A DNA stretch of 64,000 nucleotides, from contig NC_072892.1 in NCBI RefSeq assembly GCF_027943255.1, forward strand, positions 29,659,792 through 29,723,791, written 5' to 3'. A program made the position numbers and the translations under genes. Positions 43,103-55,189 of the stretch are shown here, in pieces. Numbering within the stretch: position 1 is the stretch's first letter; each line of letters starts with the position of its first letter. The DNA comes from Anastrepha obliqua. Taxonomy: Eukaryota > Arthropoda > Insecta > Diptera > Tephritidae. Under the pieces are notes generated by a model. That model searched no databases. It saw only the letters and a list, made by a program, of their open reading frames with translations, and had not been told where the DNA came from.

Positions 43103-44240
43103 ACTGAGTTGGGGAATAAGTTCATAGCGTTGTTAAATTTTCTTTTTTTACAACGATTTCTTTGCTGAGTGGCAACGGGTAAGTATTCATTCGATAGAGT
43201 TCTTTCTGCTCTACAAAACTATGTTAATTGTATGTTTGAGTTATTTAATGTTTTATTAGTTTTGAGGCTTAGAAATAGAATACCCAGGAGGCAAAAATCA
43301 ACATGGATGGAGAAGGTGTCATAGGCAAATCTACAGCACGAAAATGGTTTGCAAAGTTCAAAAATGGCGATTTTAACATCGATGGCAAAGCCTTCAGAAT
43401 ACGAAGAAGAACGTCTCAAATCACTTTTGAAGGAAAACAGTCGCCAAACCAGTCGAAAATTGCCGAAAAATGAACTGCGATCATAAAACGATTCTCAATC
43501 ACCTTAATTCAATGGAATTTACAGAAAAATTCGGAGCCTGGGAGCCGGGGTGCCTCACGAGCTTAACGAGCTTAACGAATAAAACAAATAAAAGGAGACT
43601 TTATTTAAATTGCTTCTCAGCATCTCGACCGCCATCGAGAAACACGCGGTCATAAGCAGCGCTTTTTTACGGAAGTGGGTGGCTCCAGGAGATACGCAAA
43701 GGCCGGAAGTCAAGCCGGATCTTCATCCAAACAAGACATGGTCTTGTATGTATGTGTGTGGTGGGACTGGGAGGAAATGGTGGTCAACAAGGAGCTCTAC
43801 ACTGCTCATCGACATCCCGAGAATGAAGCTATTCGACTGAAAATACCTAATAGACATGGTCAACCCATACTCCTTCACTACAACGCCAGACACCATGTTG
43901 CCTAAGTCGTCAAAGCCGCATTCCAAGAGCTCGGATGGGAGGTCCTTCAGCATCCGCCGTATTCACCGACCAATTATCATCATTTCACGCCCTCTGTCAA
44001 ACCCAATGAAGGACGTTACTTTCTATAACAAAGAGGTCTTTAAAACTGGCTCAACAACTTCTTTGACACCAGATCAGGTGGTTTTTGGCGGAACGTCATC
44101 AACAAATTGGTCGAGAGGTGGAAAGAGGTAGTAAACAGCAGCAGCGAATAAAATTGATTAACTTATTGATATAATTATTGTTTTTTGTTTAAATAAAAGT
44201 CTTCGGTGGAAACGCTACGAACTTATTTCCTAACCCAATC
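43103..44240 (+). pseudogene. mariner pseudogene (family shared with 61990-62995), catalytic residues lost
   Basis: Ends: GTTGGGGAATAAGTTCATAGCG on the left and, in reverse complement, GTTAGGAAATAAGTTCGTAGCG on the right. The coding region reads EGVIGKSTARKWFAKFKNGDF, HKQRFFTE, WWDWEEMVVNKELY, then LLHYNARHHVA and PPYSPTNYHHF, ending LVERWKEVVNSSSE. In intact mariner copies the last two blocks are HDNARPHVA and PYSPD(4)DYHLF; here D is Y and the segment with the third aspartate is deleted. Several frameshifts too. Confidence 0.85.
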
Positions 44241-44559
44241 CATATTAGTAGCGCTAATCTTCCTACTATGGAGAAACGTGCAATCGAAGCGGTACATGGT
44301 CACTTATTTCTAAACTTGTGTTCACCATAAATCAAATATATTAGTATTCAAAGATGTGTTAAATAACGACCTTCGTTTGTAGCCTTGTTTACAGCGCACA
44401 GATTCATTTGCCTCCACGCACTTCCCGAGGAGCACAGATTGCCATTTGGGATGCGCTAACTTAGTAAATCTTGGCCATTGTTCAAAAAGGAGCCCAAATC
44501 AATTCGACTAAGCACTCGTAGCTGTTTGATTGGTAAGCGCTGCCTGGCTTGGACTATTG

Positions 44560-45740
44560 GCTTCTTGCTGGAGAAGCAACTGAGAAGGAGCTGCAGGAGA
44601 ATTCCTTACGCGGATGACACGTAAGATTTGATGTAAGAATATCTAAACGCAGTTATATAGTTAGTTACTTGGTGTTATCTGGCAAGGTTAAATACCAATG
44701 TCTAATCCTTGAGAGATAGCTAACGTGAAAGTCAAATATTGGGGAGAGGATGGGGAAGGCAACAGTAACCTTGTAGGAATGAAGGGCGCTATTGGCAAAA
44801 TATGAAACCTTTCGCCTAGAGTTGCACTTTGGCTCTATAATACCATTATAAAGCCAATCATGTTGTAGGGAGTCCCTGTCTGATGGAACTCACTGAAGAT
44901 GATGACATCGGTGAAGAAACTGGAGAGAGTTCAAAGATCTGCTCTCATTGGAATCAGTGGACTACTCCTATTTTAACGCTTAATGTAATGCTAAAAGCGG
45001 TACCTGTAGACATCACAGGCAAAACTGCCGCTGCACATGCCGCAATCTGACCGAGAGGCTCGAGCTACAGGCTTGACCTCACTTACGCGAACTTAAGTAT
45101 TCTTAGAAACTTTAGGTTCATTCTCTTGTCGACTGATCGGTGAACACCCTTTTTCACTCATATTCCATAAAGGAAGCACTGGGCGAAGTGCAGCATTTGA
45201 AGGAAGATCCTGCTGTGAACGTGATTACGGATGGCTCGAAATGTATTGAAGGGTTGGCGGAGAAGTATTGTACGAGGAACTCCCTATTGGACTCAAATTC
45301 AGATTACGACACCGTTACAGGGCTCCTCACTTGTGTAATAACTTTGACGGAAGTAAATATATATTCCGACAGCCAAGCGACGATTAGGGCCCTGGGTTCG
45401 ATGACGGAGCACTCGAAATTGGTCGTGGAATGCATGACTACACTTTCGATGCCAACCGAATTCTTTGACATAAGGCCCATCTTGGGACTTAGACAAAGCG
45501 ACATTGCAGGAAATTGCTGAAAATGTTAGGACCCTCTTAACTGTTTGCGGTCTGATAAAACAGAGGATTAGGATCCCCTTGACTACCTGCAATTTGCTCC
45601 TGGAAGTGTGGATTTCGCGCTAACTCAACGAACGCTGGACATGTACACAAACTTATAAGGTCGCGAAATCTTTCTGGCGCGTGTGGAGCGGATGTCTTCG
45701 AAGGATCTTCTAACAAAATCTCTTAACGTAACCTAGGCCC
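44560..45740 (+). pseudogene. Non-LTR retrotransposon RT end and RNase H relic (I/LOA type)
   Basis: Pieces in order: IPYADDT near 44605 (RT catalytic motif), then GVPV.WNSLKMMTSVKKLERVQRSALIGISG (44870-44955), ALNVMLKAVPVDITGKTAAAHAA, then the frame 45140-45520 with VNVITDGSKCIEG (RNase H first aspartate), VNIYSDSQATIRALGS (third) and SDIAGNC (region of the fourth). The glutamate block is blurred. Many breaks elsewhere. Confidence 0.75.
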
Positions 45741-46044
45741 TCTTGAAGATGCCTGTCTTCACGATAGGTGACTGACTACTAATTATCTATTACTTAATAA
45801 AATGTGACCTGTCCAAGAGCGAATTGTGTGTGGCAATATGATGTGAAGAAGCCCTTAAAAGGAATACGATTAAAACCCGTTGATACTTTGAAGGTGGAAG
45901 TACTCGTCATGAAAGGGTTAATCGAAGACATGATCCAGCACTCTCAGTTTCGAAAGATGTGGGGATAGATGATTGATTCATATTTAAGAAAATACAAACG
46001 TATAAAACCATCTGAAAAGAAAAAATACTTAGGATTCGCAAATA

Positions 46045-46267
46045 CATGGCGCAAAATAAATCATCCAATCGTGGTTTTGAATATAAATGACAAAAAACTT
46101 GTTTTTGGGTGATGAAAATCTTTATTTTGACTTTTACGCGCTCCACTGTTGTGTCTGTTTGTATACTACAGCTGTTTGGTTCACAAGTATGAATCAGGAC
46201 TGACGTACAACACCATTTTAAAACATTTTAAATCTTCCGATAGGGTGATTAATTTTGCGCCAACTTG
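46045..46267. mobile_element. TA-flanked MITE (CAAGGTGGCGC family), 223 bp
   Basis: Left CATGGCGCAAAATAAATCATCC; right, in reverse complement, CAAGTTGGCGCAAAATTAATC. TA outside both (46043-46044, 46268-46269). The body holds GAAAATCTTTATTTTGACTTTTACG and CTGTTTGTATACTACAGCTGTTT, shared with 55190-55408. Non-coding; the open frame at 45907-46146 runs into it by chance. Confidence 0.8.
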
Positions 46268-46477
46268 TACAGATACTAAGTATGTTGTGTTTTCATTTTT
46301 CCTTATTTATTAAAAATACAAATCGAACCAAATAAGCCAAACAGAAAGAACGAGGTAACTTAATTTTATTTAAAAGCGGGAGGTTCATTACTTATTTTCA
46401 AAAGTGTTGCAAGTTATCTCTTATAGCAACATCTGAGCAACTTTTCCTCATTGGATATTATATATTATAATGAGAAA

Positions 46478-47005
46478 GGTCTTTCAAAAGATGCGCATAG
46501 ATATTGTTTTAATAAAACGTGTAAAAATTTAGATTCTTTCAGGTTTCACTAGTTTTATTCAAAATGCGGCTCTTAACAATTGTATTTGAAAAATTACTCA
46601 TATAAATATCCACCTTAAGCACCTCTACGGGTGAAATCCGCCACTTATGAGTGCCTAATTTTTGAGAACGTCAAGATAGCGATGTTGAAGGTTGTTTAGC
46701 AAGATTTTGACCTACAGCGGGAACATTCTGAACTGAATGTCCCGTTTTTGATCTGTCAGTCCTTTTTCTATTCTCGACAGAACCAGTTTCTTCAATTTTT
46801 TCAGCAATCTTTGAATTGTCGATTCATTCGAACGATTATTTTCACCAAACAAATCACGAATTTAGAGCTATGACCATTTACGTAATAAATTTTCATAATA
46901 AATTTAAAAAATTTGGTCATTAATGAGTTTTTCTACCTTGATAAATGCCAAAGATGACATAAAAAGAGGTACCGGCTAGGAATTATTGACTACTGACTCT
47001 CGCAT
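46478..47005 (-). mobile_element. Internally deleted Tc1-type element (copy 2)
   Basis: Left end GGTCTTTCAAAAGATGCGCA matches the terminal repeat of 16132-17123. On the minus strand the helix-turn-helix portion is recognisable and is fused to a short C-terminal remnant at the same place as in copies 1 and 3. The right terminal repeat is eroded after GACATAAAAAGAGGTACCG. Confidence 0.7.
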
Positions 47006-47094
47006 AGGTGAATAGAAGCTGGCCTGATGGCTATCTGATCGTTAGGTTTAAAGCCTCACCTTTCCTGAGAGGATCGAGTGGAAAGCAAACCCAA

Positions 47095-47830
47095 AATGGA
47101 TGAATGATGATTCACAAAAATGGTACACTGAGGGATCAAAAACACCTTATGGTGCAGGAGCAGGAGTAGAAACCACAACGTAGAAACCAGAAGAGAGTAA
47201 AGATTATAAGACTCTCGGACAGCCAATCAGTTCTAAAAGCTTTAGATAGCTACACCTACAACTCAAAAACTCTCTTAGAATGCCACAAGTCAATCCAAAA
47301 ACAATGTCTCATTAATTTGGGTACCAGGACATGAGGGATATGACGGCAACGAAAAGGCAGACTTTCAAGCCAAAAAAGGGGCAGATGTAAATTTCATCGG
47401 ACCTGGTCCCATGTTTGGATTTAACAAAAACAGCCTAAACAAAAAGTAAAATACTGGGCCAAAACTCTATTAAATCAGCATTGGAACAAAGTAGAGGGTC
47501 TTAGACACTCCAAAAAGTTTCTAAGTTTCAACGCTAAAAGAGCTAACATGGCCCTCACGTTAAACTAAAAGAGCATTCGCACTCTCACAGGCGCCCTCAC
47601 GGGTCACTTCACCTGCAACAAACACTTACATAAATTAGGCATAACTAACACCAGCATCTACAGATTTTGCTGAGAAGATGAGGAGTCTATAGAACATCTC
47701 ATCATCGAATGTCCGGGGTTGACGCATAGAAGGAAAAGGTTTTTAAACAAGTTCATGCTTACAGATGAAGACCTTCAATCACTCCCTCAGAAGAAGCTGG
47801 TACAATTCATAAGCATACTTAATAGTCAAT
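47095..47830 (+). pseudogene. Non-LTR retrotransposon RNase H and C-terminus relic
   Basis: Reads WYTEGSKTPYGAGAGVE (first aspartate replaced by glutamate in TEGS), IIRLSDSQSVLKALDSYT (third), then MSLIWVPGHEGYDGNEKADFQAKKG (final aspartate), with later pieces TGALTGHFTCNKHLHKLGI and EDEESIEHLIIECPG in shifted frames. A different family from the copy at 18170, judging by the distinct tail. Confidence 0.8.
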
Positions 47831-47834
47831 AGGC

Positions 47835-49130
47835 AGCATAGGGTGCACAATAGATCAATATGGTCGCAGTGCTAAAGGGCCATACCTTAACCCATTAACC
47901 ATTAAGGCCTCACTAAGAAAATGCATTACACTTCTCCCCTATTTAATTTATATAAAGTATGTGTGCCCCATGTTTGTTTAAAACATTTCAATTATATTCC
48001 CGAGTGTCATGTGTACCGAGATATCACAATTTTCATTTTTTTCTTGGAAGCACTACTGCGAGTATGAGGAGCCTTGGGTAAAGACGGCATACAAATGAAT
48101 GCGTAAACGGTGGAATATAAAAAGTGATATATGTATGCATGTAATAATTGCATTACTTAAATGTGAAAACTATTGAAATTAGTCGAGAAATTTTAACAGC
48201 AAATAACTAAAACACTATCAGAAACTTGGTGGTGGGAGTGGAAGTTTTAGTGCAATTAACCCAACACCCCCACTGAATACCACAAAAAATGTTAAGAAAG
48301 TTTCCGGTCTATAACGCTAAGTAGCGATATTTTTACCATGACGGTTTAAACGCCGCTATTATATTTTCGACAGGCCTATGAATAAGTGCGCTATTCAATA
48401 TATATGTACATGCATGTGTTTATGTATGTAAAATACATATGTATGCGTAACTTTCTACATACATTTGTTTATGCTTCTGTTCCCGCTGTTTTGCTCAAGG
48501 GCCGGCATATTTATTCACAGACATACGTATGTATGTAGGTACCGAAGTATGTATAGATATGCGTACATAAATACTGCAAATGGGTAGCTCATACACCTTC
48601 TTTCTACAAAATGCAACTTCGAATGCAAATGCATTTTTCCAAATCGTTGATAAAAAAGAAAACATAAACAAAGTCGTAACTAAGGTGAAAATGTTCAAGA
48701 AACTTTTCGGGCAAGTAACTTTATTTAAAATAAAACCAAAAATGGAGATGGAAGTCATAAAATTACCTCGAAAAATAATTTACTTTTGCGACCATCCCTT
48801 CGTCTGGTTTTATCTACTGCATGAGAATGCACCAACTGCATTTTCGATTACTAGACATTTGTCGAAATTGCAGAGTGGCTTCCTTGCTATTGAGGAAATG
48901 AAAAGTTTTAATTTTAGAGCAGAGGCGACTAGTAAGACGCTTAAATGCTCAAACACTCATTCCTACTAACGTTCAATTTATCAGAGCTCTTTTAATGTGC
49001 AAACACAGCCAAGTCATGCGCGCAACCAAGTGGGGGCTTTGGGGCCCAATGAATGTTAGATCAAGATAACTCTCACTTTGGAAAGATTATTAGAACCATT
49101 TACTGAAAAAAGCGATGAGCCGAAAACAAA
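47835..49130. other. No established gene
   Basis: AT-rich with TATG microsatellites at 48405-48450 and 48520-48560. Holds one longer open frame (48580-48969), described separately. Confidence 0.45.
48580..48969 (+). other. Unclassified 129-codon open frame
   Basis: ATG at 48580, MGSSYTFFLQNATSNANAFF, followed by a lysine-rich part (KKENINKVVTKVKMFKKLFG) and then IIYFCDHPFVWFYLLHENAP. The last block vaguely recalls the DHPFxxFI segment near the end of serpins, but the motif before it (reactive loop) is absent and the rest does not match, so I give the serpin idea little weight. Its neighbours are transposon relics. It may be a decayed gene fragment or chance. Confidence 0.2.
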
Positions 49131-49526
49131 TAATAATTTTTATGTCATCTTTGACATTTGTCTAGTAGGCAGATGGAGAATTTTACACCATAGAACAATA
49201 CGTACATTAACCCTTTCGACCCGACATTCGCGCAGCAATCCTGGTATAAAATTGTTTATCAAAGTTGGTTAATTAGGTGATGTGTAATTTAAAAATTATT
49301 AAAAATCTGAGATGAAATAACAGGGTGGCGCGGTGGGTGGTAGTAAGCCGTTGTACCACTCGGGATGTTAAATATGTGATACAAATAAGTACCAGCCGTC
49401 CTGTAAAACACACTTTAGAAATAAGAAATAATATACACAAAAATTTGTATTTTATTTATTTATTTATTTTTTATTTATATTTTTTAATTGTTATATTATT
49501 CAAGAAAATTTGAGTGAAAAATATCT

Positions 49527-50341
49527 TTATACATAAAATTCACGTATGCTAAGGTGCGAAGCACGTTTTGCAAAGCGGTACTTGGCACTCTTTACATATC
49601 GTCTTAGTGCCAGTCTGAATTTTTTGAGAACTGCAATTGGTACAACGATGTCGTGTAGTACCTTCAACAGGAAGGTGTATTGCCTTGCATTTGCAATTTG
49701 TGCTGCAGTTTGTAAGCCGTTCTGGATCAATGCCTCAGCGAAAGCAACTAAAAACGATTTGAATGGTATCTTTTTCCGGTTGATGTCGTTATAAATAACC
49801 CAAGCGTTTACTGCTGTCATCATTATCAGTCGGTAAAACACTTTCTTCCGCCACTTATTCGATTTCCTATCGTATTCATAAAGCCCAGACATCTGATCAG
49901 CCAAGTCGACTCCTCCCATGATCTCCCTATAAAATTTTATTTGCACTAGAATTTTTTCTCCAGTTTTCAACGTTTCTGTAACATGAGTCACAGAAGATTC
50001 GTGACAATTACTTAATACCAATACTTCTTTCGTGTCGTGTCTGATCTATACTTGAATGTCTTGGTATGTGGTTGATATTGTGCAGTTCCGAAGTACATAA
50101 ACAGTATTTTTGGTACAAAATTTTCGTCAGGAGTATTCCAAATAATATTTATTTTCGATGCGCCGAGATTCAAAGCTACGTCATCGATGTCGCTTTCATT
50201 ATCATCGTTACCACTGTTAGAGCTCAAGACACCACTAGGTAAGAATCTGTCGTCAGCATCTTCATTCTCCTCGTCTGCTGAATTTTCGCTATCACTGGAA
50301 GTATTGCAATCACTTGGAAGAAAATTGGACGAATGGTACAC
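49527..50341 (-). pseudogene. piggyBac transposase, N- and C-terminal ends fused across a deletion
   Basis: The N-terminal frame 50012-50341 is acidic (SSDSENSADEENEDADD), typical of these proteins. It meets, with a frame change at about 50015, the C-terminal frame 49527-50021: LSNCHESSVTHV, GGVDLADQMSGLYEYDRKSN then KWRKKVFYRLIMMTAVNAWV. The aspartate in GGVDLADQ is the third catalytic residue; the segment with the first two is gone. Combined length is about 265 residues against roughly 550-600. The usual cysteine-rich tail is not evident. It cannot be catalytically active. Confidence 0.85.
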
Positions 50342-50397
50342 ATAAGTACCATATGCTAAAATATGTGCAAAACTATATTTTTTTTTTATAAATACTT

Positions 50398-51144
50398 CTT
50401 CTTCTTCTTCTTAATTGGCGCTATAACCGCTTACGCGATTTTGGCCGAGTTTAACAAAGCGCGCCAGTCGTTTCTTTCTCGTGCTAACCGGCGCCAGTTG
50501 GACACACCAAGTGAAGCCAAGTCCTTCTCCACCTGATCTTTCCAACGCAGTGGAGGCCGCCCTCTTCCTCTGCTACCACCAGCTGGTACCGCATCGAATA
50601 CTTTCAAAGCCGGAGCGTTTGTATCCATTCGGACGACATGACCCAGCCAACGTAGCCGCTGGATCTTTATTCGCTGCGCTATGTCTATGTCGTCGTAAAG
50701 CTCATACAGCTCATCGTTCCATCATCTGCGATATTCGCCGTTGCCAACGTGCAAAGGTCCAAAAATCTTACGCAGAATCTTTCTCTCGAACACTCCAAGC
50801 GTCGCTTCATCGGATGTTGTCATCGTTCAAGCTTCTGCGCCATACGTTAGGACGGGCATGATGAGAGTCTTGTAGAGTGTTAGTTTTGTTCGTCGAGAGA
50901 GGACTTTACTACTCAGTTGCCTACTTAGTCCAAAGTAGCACTTGTTGGCAAGAGAGATTCTACGTTGGATTTCAAGGCTGACATTGTTATCGGTGTTAAT
51001 GCTGGTTCCTAAATAGACGAAGTCTTTTACAACCTCGAAATTATAACTGTCTACAGTGACGTGGGTGCCGATACGCGAGTGCGCCGACTGTTTGTTTGAA
51101 GACAGGAGGTACTTCGTTTTGTCCTCGTTCACCACCAAACCCAA
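50398..51144 (-). mobile_element. RTE-clade retrotransposon 3' fragment with 13-bp target-site duplication
   Basis: TTTATAAATACTT occurs at 50385-50397 and 51145-51157. The minus strand reads LGLVVNEDKTKYLLSS, FVYLGTSINTDNNVSLEIQR, LYKTLIMPVLTYGAEA, stop, then TTSDEATLGVFERKILRKIF, then WNDELYELYDDIDIAQR and RWKDQVEKDLASLGVSNWRR. Two stop codons (one replacing W after GAEA, one R in YRRRW) inactivate it. The 3' end is AAGAAGAAGAAGAAG. Together with 16414-16841 this defines one RTE family. Confidence 0.9.
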
Positions 51145-52044
51145 TTTATAAATACTTACATGCACAAATTGTAAACACTTATAAAAACCTTTATTTTATT
51201 ATAATTTCTATATTTTTGGCACCTTAACACTGAATATCTTAGATAAACTCCGCGAAAACCAACCGCGATTTTAATTTTCACTGCTTGTCAATGCAAAAAA
51301 ATAGACTCCGTTAGTACAGACAACAAAAATTGTAACGAAACTTATCAGTATGTATTAAGAAAAGAGTAGAGATGGTCAGGTGAATAGCATAAACCAGCAG
51401 AAATTCACTGAGTTATTATTGTGACATTTAATGTTTGAGAGGTACACATTCGGGTCGAAAGGGTTAAAGATATTGAAACTTACAATATTATGAAAATGGT
51501 CGTTCTTTAAGAGCAACATAACGCAAAATTCGTGATTATTTTGATGGAAATAAACGACCGAATGAGTTGACAATTCAAAGGTTGATGAAAAAATTTCAAG
51601 AAACTGGTTCTGTCGAGTATACAAGAGGCTAGAAAAATGACCAGTAGAGCAGACCAAACACTGGACGTTTTGTTAAGAATATGGCTGCTGTAGCGCAAAG
51701 TGTTGCCGAACAACCTTCAACATCGATATCTCGACAATCTCAACAATTAGGCATTCATGGATTGACCGTTTGGGGGGATTTACCTGTGAATGTGCTCATG
51801 GTGGGCACTTGAATGATATCACTTTTCACGTATAATTGTTAAGAACCGTCTTTTGAATAAAAACTGTGAATCTAAATTTTTGCTGGTTTTTTTGGAATAC
51901 AACATTTAGACTTCTTAAAACAACATTTGAAGGACTCTTTAGTTTTTACTTTCATGCGAATAAATGTATTTGTTGGTGCCATTGCGATTTGCATTTAATT
52001 TGTTTTCATTGAAAAAATGGTTTTTGGTTTATTAAATTTTTACA

Positions 52045-52255
52045 ACAGCTGCCTTTTATATTTTGCGCCTCATAATGATTACTATTTTTAAAAAAATTCT
52101 CGTAGGAGGTCAATACACTTTTACATTCGCCTGGACCAATTTTCAAAGCACTTTTGCCAGTATGAAGTGGGTACCTCCAAAGCGACCTGTTTAAAGGCTT
52201 GAACAGCTTCTTCAGGCATTGAAAAACGTTGTCCTCGCATTTTATTTTTTGATGC
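52045..52255 (-). pseudogene. mariner transposase C-terminal fragment
   Basis: Minus strand translates to KMRGQRFSMPEEAVQAFKQV, then ALEVPTSYWQKCFENWSRRM, stop, KCIDLL. This is the C-terminal region after the third aspartate in SETMAR-like mariner transposases. Nothing upstream of it is readable. Confidence 0.7.
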
Positions 52256-52499
52256 TCGGGAACAAAAAGAAATCCTCAAAAATTCTCTTGTGTGAGCCTG
52301 GTGAAGGAGGACTCGTCTTCATAGGTTGAAATTTGAAATGGTCGAGCCAAGGAGCACCAAGAGATTTGGTGGCTCCTAAATAAAAGGGCCAGAAAGCCCA
52401 TTGTATTTTTTAAGCTCTGGAAAGAGGACAGATAGTCGAGGGGGAAAGGAGGAAGGAGAAAACTATAAGAGAAAGAGATAGGAAAGAATAGAGACAGAG

Positions 52500-52960
52500 G
52501 CAGAGGTAGTTAGTCTTTTGAGAATTTTCCAGATTCTTTGGTAAATCTGTAAATATCCTCCAGTTTTAAAGAACGAATATTACTCATTCTCACGGCATCG
52601 GAACCCAAAACTCGTACCCTTGCTCTAGCAAAGGCAGGACACTCACAGAGAAAGAGCTTGGTGTTATCCGCCTCCTCCAAGCAAGACAGACACATGCATT
52701 CCTCAATGATGCCAATGGTGGTCATATGCTGACCGCATGGGTTGTGTCCTGTAATAATACCGCTTACCAACCGAACGTCTTTCCTTCCAAGTTTTAGTAG
52801 AAAGTTTGACAGTTTTCTGTTCGGACTTGTCCCAAGCAGTCCTGCAGCGTTCTAGACCGGACCATCGTCCGGCCTTCATCGGTTTTCTTTCATTCTGACA
52901 AATAAATGGCTGGGTCCCACTCACAATTGACAGTTGTAAGTCTCTCTAGCGGTACAGTTG
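52500..52960 (-). pseudogene. Non-LTR retrotransposon C-terminal relic
   Basis: Frames 52703-52924 and 52510-52770 together give RCRTAWDKSEQKTVKLSTKT then SGIITGHNPCGQHMTTIGI, CLSCLEEADNTKLFLCECPAFARARVRVLG. This is the tail after RNase H in I/LOA-type elements (TGHxxxxxHMxxIG...CxxCxEExxT..HxLCxCPAFA). One frameshift near 52740. Same tail class as 1672-1840. Confidence 0.75.
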
Positions 52961-53770
52961 CGGCATAACCAAACCAAAAACAACTGACTATTTGCTTTGA
53001 GGTGCTTCGTTCGCGAACAACTTTTGTTGGATTAATCTCGACTAATACCGTCGATTGCTGTTCTGTTTGTGGCTCATATGCTTTGCTGCATGATTCATTA
53101 CCTATTGCAAAGTCGGCAACCCTCGTACCTGAATGTACATATAGGACGTATGTCTATTTTAAAGTTTGATTGTAGGAAAATCTATAGATATTTACTTATT
53201 TTATATATTTAGATTTATGAGAGTATTTTACACAAACCCCTCCCAAAAAAATAACACGTGGCGCGCCTGATCCAACTTCAGGTGATTTGGTTTGAAAATG
53301 CATTTGTAATTTGCAATTTTGCGAAACAGCAAATTTATTGCGTGGATTCGGAGAAAATAATACCAAGTGTAAAATCCATTCATTTATTCAAGGCAAGTCC
53401 AAAAAATTTAGTTTCCTTTAATGTAAGAATACGAGCTGCTGTTTACTTGCCAAAAGCTTACTGCCCAAACTAGTCTCCTTCGCCAGTGCTATTTTATTTC
53501 TCAGGAATTCTCAACTTATCCGTATACAGCAGACACACCGTCTTGATTTTTATTAAATAAAAAAGAGTTGGCTAAATACCTATAAATAAACCATTTTTGA
53601 AAAGGATTAGAAAATTATCAAACAGTAAACTAAAGAGATGTAAGTGAATCCCAGAAGAGAGGGTGGCCGTTGTCAGAATGGGGAATTAAAAGCCAAATTA
53701 AAAAAGAACTACTAATTATAAATGAGTTTCAATAATTATCCCAAAAAAAATAGTGCGAATTTTATTTTTT
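52961..53770. other. No gene recognised
   Basis: AT-rich. The frame at 53258-53473 has no motif I know. Confidence 0.45.
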
Positions 53771-53774
53771 TAGA

Positions 53775-54690
53775 AATGGTTTCCTCCACCTAGCCCCCGT
53801 ACTCCATGCTATTCGCTGCAGAAGTGATGACGGGATGTCAGTAACCCACCGACCGATGTTTTCCAATCGTGCTGAGAAGGTCACTGGGTTTGTTTCATAG
53901 AATTTACTTATGAGATACCCTCACAGAAAAAAATAAATAGTGGTAAGATCGTGCGATCTGGGTGGCCCGATATTTCACCGAAACGGCTTATTAGTTCAAC
54001 AGGGAACAAATGACGCAGAGCATCGCAATCTTACTGAAACCATTAAGGAAGGATATTCGCCAATTATTGGCTGAAAATAATAGTTCACCGAGCGCCGACA
54101 ATAGACGCGGTCCACAGAAGTTACTTGCCATTGACGATTTTCAAAAAAATATGGTTCAATTATTCCACTGCTTGATAATGCACACGCAACCGTCACTCCG
54201 TCACTTTGGAGCTGTGAAGGGGCAGGGGATATTTCAATAGTGGATTCTGTTCTTAGGTGACCAATAACGGAAATTTTCCTTATTTACAATTCCATTTAAA
54301 TGAAAATGGGCTTCATTACTCCAAAAGAAAATATTGACTATAAGAAATGGCTCCAACAATGTCTCGCAGAAATGTTTACACAAATTGTCATCATTAGACT
54401 TAAAAGCTTACACGCTTTGAATTTTGAAGTGGTGAAGTATAAAACCCATCCTTCCTATTTCATTCACAATAGTTTTTGGAAGTCTCTGGGCAGACGCTTT
54501 CTTGCTCACGGCTTGGCGCTGATTATCGGGAAAACTTATAGCGACGAGATCAATATTTTCATTTGTTCTGTTTGCCACCGAACTTGTAGTCCGCAAACGT
54601 CGCACCCATGAACGAATAAAACCTTCACTTGAGGCATCACAGAAACGTCAAATATCTTAACATTGACAAAATGTACGACGAGCAGTTGCA
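53775..54690 (-). pseudogene. Tc1-type transposase pseudogene, nearly full length
   Basis: From 54690 down: RRLRTTSSVANRTNENIDLV and SAQRLPKTIVNEIGRMGFIL (DNA-binding part), DNLCKHFCETLLE, then FFWSNEAHFHLNGIVNKENF, RYWSPKN. Then 53996-54196: CALSSSGIIEPYFFENRQWQV and SVDRVY. The first catalytic aspartate, in the usual SDEAHFHL block, is N here (SNEAHF). The second and third blocks are unreadable; 53775-53910 gives a degraded C-terminus. Confidence 0.75.
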
Positions 54691-55189
54691 CACGATTCAT
54701 TGGCCTCGGAATACGCTTCGATTTCGAACGCCAAATAACCCGTACGAATAACGAAACTTCGCGGTAGGGGAGAAACTTGAAATGTAAAATCAGTTTCTGC
54801 TACCGGATACCAGTGTAAGAAATGTCAGGAATTTGTTATTTGAAGAAAAAGTGCAATAAAAAATATGCTTTAAATTGTAAAATACCAAGGAAAATGTTTA
54901 GAGAATTCAAGATTGTGCTTTATTTTACCAAAATTTAATCAAATCCTACTTAAAAATCTGCATATCACAAATCTTTCAAGAAACTCCATTTAAAAACCGC
55001 GAAATTGGATTTAAAGTGTGAGGAATTTTTCTAGTGTTTTTATGAAACGGGAAAGGTTTTGTTAGTCAAGAAACTATACTTTTATACAAAGCTAATAAAC
55101 ATTCAAAGTAAAAAACAAAAAAAAAAAAAAGAAAAAGCAAAACTTATCAAAATGTTGATGTGCTAGCGTTTTGTCCCGGAGTGTATATA
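54691..55189. other. No gene recognised
   Basis: AT-rich, ending in an A-rich run (55118-55140). No terminal repeats or coding motifs identified. Confidence 0.45.

Larger units (their letters stand above)
49211..51463 (-). mobile_element. piggyBac element with TTAA duplication, internally deleted
   Basis: Terminal repeats CCCTTTCGACCCGA at 49211-49224 and its exact reverse complement at 51450-51463; TTAA on both sides (49207-49210 and 51464-51467). The transposase is on the minus strand. An RTE fragment (50398-51144) lies in the 5' leader of the transposase. Without it the element would be about 1.5 kb, short for piggyBac (about 2.5 kb), because the catalytic core is deleted. Confidence 0.95.
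49135..51936 (+). mobile_element. Internally deleted Tc1-type element (copy 3), split by piggyBac
   Basis: Two parts: 49135-49206 (TTTTTATGTCATCTTTGACA near the terminal repeat) and 51468-51936. The second part encodes GNKRPNELTIQRLMKKFQET, then MAAVAQSVAEQPSTSISRQ and QQLGIHGLTVW, then, in another frame, CAHGGHLNDITFHV and a stop, the last residues of a Tc1-type transposase. The junction is the same as in copies 1 and 2. The right end AACATTTGAAGGACT resembles the terminal repeat. The piggyBac at 49211-51463 sits in it with TTAA on both sides. Confidence 0.75.

Noticed and set aside
48580..48969. Serpin C-terminus
   Set aside because: Only the DHPF-like word fits; the hinge and reactive loop are missing and the flanking residues do not match, so it is left unclassified.
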